In this document: piece by piece, positions 1 through 7,149 of the stretch
How the letters are laid out: every line of letters starts with the position of its first letter
How positions within the stretch are numbered: position 1 is the stretch's first letter
Assembly (NCBI GenBank): GCA_027489895.1
Contig: JAIXZD010000457.1
Span: 1-34,855, forward strand
Length of the DNA: 34,855 nt
Direction: 5' to 3'
From: Planctomycetaceae bacterium
GTDB lineage: Bacteria > Planctomycetota > Planctomycetia > Planctomycetales > Planctomycetaceae
Notes under the pieces: model-generated
Told to the model about the DNA's origin: nothing
The model's database searches: none
Seen by the model: only the letters and a program-made list of their open reading frames with translations
Position numbers and translations under genes: made by a program

Positions 1-398
1 TCAATGTGCGACTGATAACCCAGCGCATGCTTGCCGGGCGTCTGGTCCCATGTCACCGGCCCCGCCGCCAACTCCTTGGATCGCGCCAGCCCTAGCTCAA
101 GAACCGCGAGCGTCTGCGGCCCGAGCTTCGCATCATGAAACTCGTGATGCCGGACGATCCAGTCCGCGGCCTTCGCGCAGACCGCGATATCGGCCAGATG
201 CTGGTCCGAAACATCCGCCTTCAGCAGCGGCGCAATCGCCATTTCCAGCGCCGCGCGACTCGTCGTAATCGCCTCCAGCGGCAACTCCGCCGCCGGTATG
301 ACCTTGGCCTGACCCAGAGCGACTCGGTCCGAAACCACGGCCCCGACCGCCAGGGCCGAGCAAAGCACCGTCACAAACCACGTGTCACACCGGCCCAT
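1..398 (-). CDS. Exported protein, N-terminal part only (possible planctomycete alpha/beta-hydrolase-type esterase)
   Basis: An uninterrupted minus-strand frame runs from an ATG at 398 off the left edge of the window, so only about 132 residues are visible. The start at 398 is chosen because a GAGGGGG Shine-Dalgarno lies about 6 nt upstream; an in-frame ATG at 419 is the alternative. The first ~30 residues (MGRCDTWFVTVLCSALAVGA...) form a basic-then-hydrophobic signal peptide. The visible mature part is helical and mixed, containing ADWIVRHHEFHD and ending ALGYQSHID at the edge. The helical N-terminal domain followed by GYQSHID resembles the lead-in of planctomycete prolyl-oligopeptidase/esterase-like exported proteins, but no catalytic residue is in view, so function is a guess from memory of the family. 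It is the third gene of a same-strand run with the two genes upstream of it. Confidence 0.6.
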   Translation of the reverse strand, partial: MGRCDTWFVTVLCSALAVGAVVSDRVALGQAKVIPAAELPLEAITTSRAALEMAIAPLLKADVSDQHLADIAVCAKAADWIVRHHEFHDAKLGPQTLAVLELGLARSKELAAGPVTWDQTPGKHALGYQSHI

Positions 399-538
399 CG
401 CAGCCCCCTCGCACGCCATCACCACCCACCGACCAAAGCACAGGGTCGCAGGAACGATGGTAGGTCAGGAGCCGCCCGACAACAAACCGCGTCAGACGTT
501 CGAGATCTGTTCAAGCGAAAACGACAGTCCTAGCCCAG

Positions 539-566
539 GCGAGCCGACCCTTTCAGGGGTCGGTGG
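539..566 (+). repeat. Short palindromic intergenic repeat (GGCGAGCC...CGGTG family, copy 1)
   Basis: CCGACCC (544-550), loop TTTCAG and GGGTCGG (557-563) form a perfect 7-bp stem. A diverged copy with the same GGCGAGCC start and CGGTG end lies at 14284-14311. It sits between the 3' end of the beta-propeller gene and the start of the partial exported-protein gene. Confidence 0.65.
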
Positions 567-634
567 AAACGATGCGATCACAAAAGTCCGCTGCCCCTTG
601 CAGACGCGTCGGGCGACAGAGTGAATTCCAGCCC

Positions 635-2041
635 CTACGGTGCCACCAGATCATACGCCGTCAGCTTCTCCTGATCGCGCAAGAACAGCTTCCCCGCCGC
701 CACCACCGGCCAGGGCCACGTCTGCCGGCCGCTCTTTTCCTGCGGTTCAAACCGGCCCAACTCCTCGTATCCGTCCGGCGACAGCTTGACCAGCGCCACC
801 GGGCCGCCCTCGCTGCGGAGAATCAGCATCCCATCGGCCGCCGTGATCGCGCCCTTTCCGACCGACCGGTCCTGCCACATCTTTTTGCCGGACTTCAGTT
901 CCAGGCAGCGCAAAATACCGGGATCGCTCGCACCATAAAGATAGCCGTCCGCCAGCACCATCCCTCCATGGTGGCTCTCCATCTCTTTGGTGAAGTAGCC
1001 CAGCGTGGCCGTCGTCTCGCCGCCCTTCGCGGCCAGTTTCAGCATCGCCCCACCTGTCCCATATCCCGACGAGGTGAACACCATGTTGTCCGCGAACAGG
1101 GCCGACGAGCAGTTCGCCGTCCCGTTATGCGAGCGATCGTTCGCCCACAACGGTTTGCCATCCTTCGCCCGGATGCCCATCGTCCCCTTCTGGACGAACT
1201 GAACGTACTGCCGCACCCCGCCCACTTCGATCGGAACTGCCGACGCATACCCCGCCGAACTACCGCCCGGCACCTGACACGTCCAGACCGTCTTGCCCGT
1301 CGACTTGTCGAGCGCGACCACCGTCCCCTTCGAACCACCCGGCGTGCAGATCACCTTGTCTCCGTCGATCAGCACCGATTCCGAGATCCCCCAGCCAATG
1401 TTCGATCCCGAAAACTCCTGCAAAATGTTCAGTGACCAGGCCACTTCGCCGGCCTTCACTTCACAGCAGACCAGGTCGCCATTCGCACCGACCGCATAGA
1501 CGAAGTCGCCATCGACGCTCGGCGTTCCGCGCGGACCATCACCCATTCCGTCGGGACGGGTTTTTCCAACGCGCGTCTTCCAGACCAGATTGCCCGATTC
1601 CAGCGACAGCGCGATCAACATCTCGTCATCGCCGATTGACCCGAGTGTGTAGACCTGGCCCTTGGCAATGGAGACCGATGAATAGCCGACGCCCAGATCG
1701 GCGGCGGTCCACACCACTTTCGGGCCGCCGTCGGGCCAACTCTTCGCCAGCCCCGTTTCCCGCGAGACGTTGTTCCGGTCCGGACCCATGTACTGTGGCC
1801 AGGGGCTCTCGGGATCAAACGGAGCCGCTTCGGCAGACTTTTTGGCTTTCCCAGTCGACTTCGTCATCGCCGGTTTCGTCGGCTTCGAGGCCGGTTTCTT
1901 CTTCGTCGTCGCCTGGGCCAGTTCCAGCACCGTCGCTGGCTCCGCAGCAAAGGCCGCCGACCGTCCCATCGGTCCCGACTCGATCAGGAGCCATCCCGAA
2001 AGCAGTCCCACCACCAGCGTTCCCCAGGCCCACTGCGGCAT
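635..2041 (-). CDS. Exported PQQ/BamB-like beta-propeller repeat protein
   Basis: The product is 468 residues and is probably periplasmic. The ATG at 2041 has an AAGGAGAG Shine-Dalgarno 7 nt upstream; an ATG 54 nt further out at 2095 lacks this. Residues 1-35 (MPQWAWGTLVVGLLSGWLL... ending SAAFA/AEPA) form a signal peptide. A Lys/Ala/Pro-rich linker of about 35 residues follows. From the WPQYMGPDRNN motif onward come repeated blades with V(Y/F)xxGxxGDLxCxEVKAGExxW and VVALDKSTGKTVW patterns, the PQQ-like (WD40-superfold) propeller signature seen in many planctomycete exported proteins. No catalytic Asp/Ca site typical of true PQQ dehydrogenases is obvious, so a scaffold or binding role is more likely than an enzyme. 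It lies 224 bp downstream of the adenylate kinase gene on the same strand. Confidence 0.9.
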   Translation of the reverse strand: MPQWAWGTLVVGLLSGWLLIESGPMGRSAAFAAEPATVLELAQATTKKKPASKPTKPAMTKSTGKAKKSAEAAPFDPESPWPQYMGPDRNNVSRETGLAKSWPDGGPKVVWTAADLGVGYSSVSIAKGQVYTLGSIGDDEMLIALSLESGNLVWKTRVGKTRPDGMGDGPRGTPSVDGDFVYAVGANGDLVCCEVKAGEVAWSLNILQEFSGSNIGWGISESVLIDGDKVICTPGGSKGTVVALDKSTGKTVWTCQVPGGSSAGYASAVPIEVGGVRQYVQFVQKGTMGIRAKDGKPLWANDRSHNGTANCSSALFADNMVFTSSGYGTGGAMLKLAAKGGETTATLGYFTKEMESHHGGMVLADGYLYGASDPGILRCLELKSGKKMWQDRSVGKGAITAADGMLILRSEGGPVALVKLSPDGYEELGRFEPQEKSGRQTWPWPVVAAGKLFLRDQEKLTAYDLVAP

Positions 2042-2156
2042 TTCGACTCTCCTTGCCCACCAGATCGCGACGGAAACAACAAATCCACCATCCATGATGA
2101 ATCCTAGACCCCCGGCGAAACCTCCGCCAGTTCAGCCCAACCTCGCCCAAGCAGAG

Positions 2157-2179
2157 TAGCGGAAGCGGTGACGCTTCCC
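2157..2179 (+). repeat. GTAGC-stem-GNRA hairpin repeat (copy 1)
   Basis: GTAGC is followed by GGAAGCG (2162-2168), loop GTGA and CGCTTCC (2173-2179), a perfect 7-bp stem closed by a GNRA-type tetraloop when read as plus-strand RNA. Related copies with compensated stems lie at 9077-9099 and 15057-15079. It lies in the 224-bp gap between the adenylate kinase and beta-propeller genes, next to a short direct repeat of CCCGCGCAGCGGCCC at about 2180 and 2204. Confidence 0.75.
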
Positions 2180-2265
2180 CCGCGCAGCGGCCCCCACCAT
2201 CCCGCGCAGCGGCCCTAACCAGCCCGCATCGCAGCCCCGACGGCTAACCCGCGCCCCACGCCCAC

Positions 2266-2904
2266 CTAAACCAGCGAGTCGGCCTCCACCCGCTCCCGCC
2301 GGAAGTGGGCATTCTGCGCCGGCACCAGGTGCGACAGCGTCTTGAGCAGCACTTCAGCCGGCGACCCGAACGCATCCACCTCGTGAATGATCTGTTTCGG
2401 GTAATACTCCAGCACCGGTCGGGTCTCTTCTTCGTAGATTTTGAACCGGCGGCGGATCACGTCCTCGCTCGCGTCGTCGACCCGGTTTTCGCGGATCGCC
2501 CGACGACGGATGCGGTGGATCATCGCCTCTTGCTGCGGGCAGACCAGATGCACCAGGCAGAGCACTTCCAGATGGTCTTCAATCAATTCCGCCTGCTTCC
2601 GATTCCGCGGCAGCCCGTCCAGAATCAGCAGGTCTTCATGCGGCTTGTACCGCGACAAAATCTTCAGCGCGTCCAGGTGCATCTTCCAGACCCGGATCGT
2701 CGTGTCGTCTGGAACCAGTTGCCCTTTCGAGCTGTACTGATAAATCTCCCGGCCTTCGGGCGAATTGATGTCCAGTGAGCGAAACACATCGCCGCACGAC
2801 AAATGGAAGAACCCCGGTACCTGTCCCAGAATCCGACCCTGGGTCCCTTTCCCCGCACCGGGAGCACCAAACAGCAGCACTGTGCTGAACTTCTTGTTCG
2901 ACAT
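2266..2904 (-). CDS. adk: Adenylate kinase family nucleoside monophosphate kinase (short-LID type)
   Basis: This cytoplasmic enzyme is expected to transfer phosphate between ATP and AMP (or a related NMP). The 212-residue product starts at MSNKKF (2904). The P-loop GAPGAGKGTQ occupies residues 13-22 with Lys19. The NMP-binding region has LSCGDVFRS, and DGLPRNRKQAE matches the family DGFPRxxxQAE block with Leu in place of Phe. RRRAIRENRVDDASEDVIRRRF matches the Arg-containing LID-to-core transition, but the zinc-type long LID insertion (about 27 residues with C-x2-C) is absent, so this is the short-LID form. The C-terminus has a basic/acidic extension ending ADSLV. The usual bacterial length is about 214. 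It could be a paralogue specialised for another NMP. A purine-rich GGGGCGGGG stretch lies upstream of the start. Confidence 0.88.
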   Translation of the reverse strand: MSNKKFSTVLLFGAPGAGKGTQGRILGQVPGFFHLSCGDVFRSLDINSPEGREIYQYSSKGQLVPDDTTIRVWKMHLDALKILSRYKPHEDLLILDGLPRNRKQAELIEDHLEVLCLVHLVCPQQEAMIHRIRRRAIRENRVDDASEDVIRRRFKIYEEETRPVLEYYPKQIIHEVDAFGSPAEVLLKTLSHLVPAQNAHFRRERVEADSLV

Positions 2905-3110
2905 CGCATCCCCGCCCCGAGAGGGCTTCAGAACCAAAACTCCGCGGCCTCTGCCACGCGTTCCGTTCCCCCCGGTCATTTGGCCGACAAATCAATTCCA
3001 ATTGACGAATCGATCATCCTACGCGGATCGTTCGCCAACAACAATCGGGAACCGCAGAGGGCCTTCGGCTCTCCAACGGAAACGACTCCCTCCTTTTGCA
3101 AGCCATCTCA

Positions 3111-3135
3111 GGGGAGCCGGAACCGTCAGCGCCCG
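3111..3135 (+). repeat. Intergenic repeat (GGGAGCCGGAA..GTCAGCG.CCGG family, copy 1)
   Basis: The core GGGGAGCCGGAACCGTCAGC recurs with small changes at 9162-9186 and 11191-11214. The CCGG ends can pair. It lies between the small membrane protein gene and the adenylate kinase start. Confidence 0.6.
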
Positions 3136-3145
3136 GTCAACCGGA

Positions 3146-3295
3146 TCAACGCCGCCCCGCTCCACGCATCGACAGGTATCCCACCACCGCGACAAACGTC
3201 AGGATGTATCCATACTGATGCGGCGTCAGGTTGTGCCAGGCCGACATCAACGACGTTTGATAGAAGTGCAGGTAGTGATAGGCGGTGTCGCGCAT
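3146..3295 (-). CDS. Small single-span membrane protein, function unknown
   Basis: This 49-residue reading frame starts at an ATG at 3295 with an AAGGAG Shine-Dalgarno 8 nt upstream, the best translation signal for 1 kb around. A longer in-frame extension upstream (to 3430) is Arg/Gly-rich and does not look like protein. The product starts MRDTAYHYLHFYQTSLM, is rich in aromatics and histidine, has one hydrophobic segment (YGYILTFVAVVGYLSM, about residues 28-43) and ends GAGRR, suggesting one membrane span with a positive C-terminal flank. It lies upstream of adk on the same strand and is divergent from the secretion cassette. I do not recognise the family. The strong ribosome-binding site and protein-like composition are the reasons for calling it. 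Confidence 0.6.
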   Translation of the reverse strand: MRDTAYHYLHFYQTSLMSAWHNLTPHQYGYILTFVAVVGYLSMRGAGRR

Positions 3296-3824
3296 GACGC
3301 CGCTCCTTCCTGAGTTCGAGTTCGGATCACCGGAGAAACAGGCTCGGCCCCAGCGCAACGCCGTAGCCCATCGCCGCAGTCCACGGCCACGCCGGTCGAC
3401 AACGGGAGCCAGCCCCCGCAACCCTAGCATTCGCCCGCCAATTCAACGGGAGCGGGAATTCTTTCCGGGCCATTCCAGACATCCCAAACACTCCAGTAAC
3501 CCATGTGCGGGAATTTCTGCCTGAAGCGCAAGGGACGGTTCTGCCGATTGTCACACCAGCAGCAACTCCGATTTGACCACGTCAATTTCTGGCCGACACG
3601 AGCAACCTTGCTAAAATGCAATACTCGGATCGTTTTGCTTGGTCCGGTTCGACCCAAATGCCGTAGATGCTCACAAGGTCCGGACTCACTGTCCGTGGCA
3701 AGATTCGCGATTCGCCCCGACGACCGTCCTGGTTCTCGTGCCAGAACCCGCCGAACTTGGCAATCGACGACATCCCGGAAGCATCGCAACGGGCAGAACT
3801 GGTGGCTTAGCGGAGATAGGAAAT
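3296..3824. other. 529-bp divergent intergenic region upstream of the secretion cassette
   Basis: I see no convincing gene here: frames on both strands read through Arg/Ser/Pro-rich sequence. The region separates the small minus-strand membrane gene from the plus-strand ABC exporter, so it should hold both promoters. The part around 3560-3640 is the least GC-rich and holds the candidate extended -10 element listed separately. Confidence 0.5.
3609..3617 (+). promoter_or_regulatory. Candidate extended -10 promoter element for the secretion cassette
   Basis: TGCTAAAAT matches an extended -10 (TGnTAnnnT) in an otherwise GC-rich stretch, 207 nt upstream of the ABC exporter start. No good -35 box lies at 16-18 nt; TTGACC at 3573 is too far away. 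This is a weak call from pattern alone. Confidence 0.25.
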
Positions 3825-5663
3825 ATGGGAGATTCGAGTCGTGGCAGCACGGGGACTGACCCGCTGACTCCTGGATTGCGCGCGTCGCAGTCTGGGCACG
3901 CCACCGGTTCGCACACCGCCGCGCACCATTCCCATTCATCGCATCCGACGCATGCTCATCCCAAGCCCTGGGTCCGGCTGATCTCCCTCCTGAAGGTCGA
4001 ACGTCGCGACATTGGCGTCGTCGTCACGTTTGCGCTTTGGGTCGGAATTCTCAGTCTCGCCACCCCCATTGCCGTCGAGTCGCTGGTTAATACCGTCGCA
4101 CTCGGGGCGCTGCTGCAACCGCTGGTGGTTCTTACGCTCTTGCTCCTTGCCTGCCTCGGTCTGGCCGCCGCGCTCCGGGTCTTGCAGGCCATTTCAGCCG
4201 AAGTGATCCAGCGCCGCATTTTCGCCCGCATCGTCGCCGACTTGTCCTACCGCTTGCCCCGCGTCCGGATCGATGCTCTCGACGGACAGCATGGACCAGA
4301 ACTCGTTAACCGCTTTTTCGACGTGATGACCGTCCAGAAAACCAGCGCGGTTCTGCTCCTCGACGGCGTCGCCGTGCTCCTGCAAACGACCATTGGTCTA
4401 GTCATTCTCGGCTTCTATCATCCCGCGCTGCTCGGTTACGACGTTCTCCTCCTCGGCGCGATTGCCATCGTCGTCTTCGGTCTCGGCCGGGGCGGCGTCC
4501 GCACCAGCATCGCCGAATCGTACGCCAAGTATGCCGTGGCCGACTGGCTTCAGGAGTTGGTTCGCCATCCCGGTGCGTTCAAGATCGCCGGCGGTTACGG
4601 CTACGCGCTCGATCGGGTCGAGCAGCTCACCGTCGACTTTTTCACCGCCCGCAAACGTCACTTCCGCGTGGTGCTCCGCCAGAACATCGCCGCCCTCGCC
4701 CTCCAGGCGGTCGCCAGTACCATCCTCCTGGGCCTTGGCGGCTGGTTGGTCATCTCCGGAGAACTCACCCTCGGCCAACTCGTCGCCGCGGAACTCATCG
4801 TGACCGTCATCGTCGGGTCGTTCACAAAACTCGGCAAACAGCTCGAGTCCTACTACGACCTGATGTCCGCCATCGACAAGCTCGGCCATCTGACCGACCT
4901 CCCCGTCGAACGGGCCGAGGGCATCCCCCTGCCCCAGACCAACGAACCGGCCCGCGTGCGGCTCCACGAAGTTGCGTTTGCATACGATCCCGCCCGGCCC
5001 ATCCTTCGCGACGTCTCGCTTGAACTCCAGCCCGGCGAGCGCGTCGCCCTCGTTGGACCCAGTGGCTCCGGGAAATCGACGATCGTCGACCTGTTGTTCG
5101 GCCTGCGATCTCCAGAACACGGCTACATTCTGATCGACGGTGCCGACCTGCGCGACATTCGCCTCGCCGATCTGCGGGCTGGCGTCTCGGTGGTCAAAGG
5201 CAGCGACGCCATTGAAGCCTCCATCGCCGACAACGTCTCCCTGGGCCGGACAGTCGTCACGCCCGAACGCGTTCGCGAAGCACTGCAAGCCGTTGGTCTG
5301 CTCGATGAAATGCTCGCCTTTCCGGAAGGCCTCTCCACCCAGCTTTCCACGGTCGGAACGCCACTGTCCCAAGGCCAGTTGCGGCGCCTCATGATCGCCC
5401 GCGCCATCGCCGGCCGCCCCCGGCTGCTCGTCATCGATGAAACGATCGACGCGATCGATGTCGAAGCCCGCGACGAAGTCCTGAAAGTCCTCTTCGACCC
5501 CAGCGCCCCCTGGACGCTGCTTGTCGTCTCTCACGCCGAAGACCTGGTCGACCGCTGCACCCGTGTCGTCGTCCTCCGCGACGGTGTCACCGAAGAGAAA
5601 GACTGCCCCTCACGCCTCAAAGTCAGCGAACTCCGCCGTCCCGTCCTCGCCGCCAATCCGTAA
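3825..5663 (+). CDS. Type I secretion ABC exporter (membrane + ATPase fusion)
   Basis: This 612-residue inner-membrane half-transporter is expected to power export through the adaptor and outer-membrane channel encoded next. The ATG at 3825 is preceded by GGAG (3812) at 9 nt spacing. Residues about 24-45 are strikingly His-rich (HATGSHTAAHHSHSSHPTHAH). Membrane segments follow from VVVTFALWVGILSLATPIAV through VIVGSF, ending near residue 345. The ATPase has Walker A GPSGSGKST (411-419), signature LSQGQLRR (from 514), Walker B LLVIDE (534-539), D-loop IDAID and the switch His in VVSHAED. No C39 peptidase domain is present, so any substrate would not be cut at a double-Gly leader by this protein. 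The motif LVNTVALGALLQPLVVL places it with HlyB/PrtD-like exporters lacking a peptidase. The next gene starts 67 bp downstream. Confidence 0.92.
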   Translation: MGDSSRGSTGTDPLTPGLRASQSGHATGSHTAAHHSHSSHPTHAHPKPWVRLISLLKVERRDIGVVVTFALWVGILSLATPIAVESLVNTVALGALLQPLVVLTLLLLACLGLAAALRVLQAISAEVIQRRIFARIVADLSYRLPRVRIDALDGQHGPELVNRFFDVMTVQKTSAVLLLDGVAVLLQTTIGLVILGFYHPALLGYDVLLLGAIAIVVFGLGRGGVRTSIAESYAKYAVADWLQELVRHPGAFKIAGGYGYALDRVEQLTVDFFTARKRHFRVVLRQNIAALALQAVASTILLGLGGWLVISGELTLGQLVAAELIVTVIVGSFTKLGKQLESYYDLMSAIDKLGHLTDLPVERAEGIPLPQTNEPARVRLHEVAFAYDPARPILRDVSLELQPGERVALVGPSGSGKSTIVDLLFGLRSPEHGYILIDGADLRDIRLADLRAGVSVVKGSDAIEASIADNVSLGRTVVTPERVREALQAVGLLDEMLAFPEGLSTQLSTVGTPLSQGQLRRLMIARAIAGRPRLLVIDETIDAIDVEARDEVLKVLFDPSAPWTLLVVSHAEDLVDRCTRVVVLRDGVTEEKDCPSRLKVSELRRPVLAANP

Positions 5664-5730
5664 CGGTCCACTCCTCGTCCGGTCCTCTGTTCGTCCTGTC
5701 CGTAGTCCTTCTGTCCTGGCGAAGCCCACC

Positions 5731-7149
5731 ATGTCGATCGCCGTCCCTCCCCAAACTCCGCGAGTGGGCGTTCTGATTCACGAGCCGCGCTCCGCTGACG
5801 AGCGCGTCTTGCGGGTCTTCGAACTCGTTCCGCCCTCCACGGGGACCCGCGTAGCCGCGCGGTGGCTCCGCCCCCTGATGATTCTGCTCATTTGCGGGCT
5901 GATGTTTATCCCCTGGCAACAGTCCGTTAAGGGGTATGGCCGCGTCATCGCCTGGAATCCGACGGAGCGTCCCCAGACGTTGCAGGCTGCCGTGGGCGGA
6001 CGGGTCAAACATGTTTGGGTCATCGAAGGGCAGCATGTCGAGAAAGACCAGCCGCTCATCGAAATCGAAGACAACGACCCGAACCTGATCGATAACCTCA
6101 ACCGGGCTCGCTCGTCGGAAATCGAAAAAGTGGCGCTCTCCAAAGCCCAGGTCGATGTCTATGGGGCGGCCGTGAAGGACCACATCAGCGCCCGCGACAG
6201 TGCCATCGCCAAGGCCAGAAACGATATTCGGGCTGGCGAATCTGAAATCGAAGGCAAGCAGATCGAAGTGGGCGAGCGCGAGGCCGAACTCATTCAGGCC
6301 CGCCAAAACGTCGAACGCGTCCGTAAAGCGTTCAACATGGGTCTCGCCTCGCGCAACGACCTCGAAATCGCGGAACGCAGCTTCTCGACCTCCACCCAGA
6401 AGTTCGAGAAGGCCAAGAACGATGTCGACATCAAGACCGCCGAGGTCGATTCCAAACGCTCCGATCTCGCCAAAATCGATTCCGAGTACGCTGCCAAAAT
6501 CAAGGACACCAGTGCCAAAGTGCAGGAAGCCGAGCAGAAGGTTCAAGAGGGCCAGAAACAGCTCGCGTACATCGAGTCGACGATCAATCGGCAGGACCAG
6601 ATCATCGTCGCCCCCAGGGCCGGAGTGATCCACAAGGTCTGGGTCAACAACAATGCCGAAATGCTCAAACAGGGCGACCGTCTCGTCACCATCGTCCCCG
6701 ACACAGACCAGCGCGCTGTGGAACTCTATGTCGATGGCAACGATGCCTCGCTCATCCAGAGTATCTCCCACAACCAGAACGAGTTCTCCGCCGCCGTCGA
6801 TGGTGCGGGGCAGAGCTGCCGCCTCCAGTTCGAAGGCTGGCCCGCCGTCCAGTTCGCCGGCTGGCCCTCTGTCGCCGTGGGAACCTTCGGCGGCAAGGTC
6901 GCTCTCGTCGACCCCACTGATGATGGCAAGGGCAAGTTCCGCATCGTCATCGTGCCTCACAAGACGATGGAACGCGATAGCGACTGGCCTTCGGGCCGAT
7001 TCCTCCGTCAGGGAGTCCGGGCCAACGGCTGGGTCCTGCTCAACCAGGTGCCCATTGGCTGGGAACTTTGGCGACAGCTCAACGGCTTCCCGCCCGTCGT
7101 CGACACCGTGGAACCTGAAGACATCAAGAAGCCGAAGGTGCCGAAATGA
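5731..7149 (+). CDS. HlyD-family periplasmic adaptor (membrane fusion protein)
   Basis: This 472-residue adaptor links the inner-membrane exporter to the outer-membrane channel. ATG 5731 starts MSIAVPPQTPRVG; a purine stretch GGCGAAG upstream is a weak ribosome site. A cytosolic N-terminus of about 45 residues is followed by one membrane span (LRPLMILLICGLMFIPW). The first lipoyl half is GGRVKHVWVIEGQHVEKDQ. A long coiled-coil hairpin rich in Lys/Glu/Ala/Gln (about residues 115-285) follows. The second lipoyl half is APRAGVIHKVWVNNNAEMLKQG, then a beta-barrel domain (VELYVDGNDASLI, QFEGWPAVQFAGWP). The end of the gene overlaps the channel gene by 4 bp (ATGA), indicating translational coupling in one operon. 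The length and long hairpin fit type I secretion adaptors better than RND adaptors. Confidence 0.93.
   Translation: MSIAVPPQTPRVGVLIHEPRSADERVLRVFELVPPSTGTRVAARWLRPLMILLICGLMFIPWQQSVKGYGRVIAWNPTERPQTLQAAVGGRVKHVWVIEGQHVEKDQPLIEIEDNDPNLIDNLNRARSSEIEKVALSKAQVDVYGAAVKDHISARDSAIAKARNDIRAGESEIEGKQIEVGEREAELIQARQNVERVRKAFNMGLASRNDLEIAERSFSTSTQKFEKAKNDVDIKTAEVDSKRSDLAKIDSEYAAKIKDTSAKVQEAEQKVQEGQKQLAYIESTINRQDQIIVAPRAGVIHKVWVNNNAEMLKQGDRLVTIVPDTDQRAVELYVDGNDASLIQSISHNQNEFSAAVDGAGQSCRLQFEGWPAVQFAGWPSVAVGTFGGKVALVDPTDDGKGKFRIVIVPHKTMERDSDWPSGRFLRQGVRANGWVLLNQVPIGWELWRQLNGFPPVVDTVEPEDIKKPKVPK

Noticed and set aside
4398-5534. A 378-codon minus-strand frame opposite the ABC exporter
   Set aside because: It is an Asp/Gly/Glu-rich mirror of the exporter coding frame, which has all ABC motifs.
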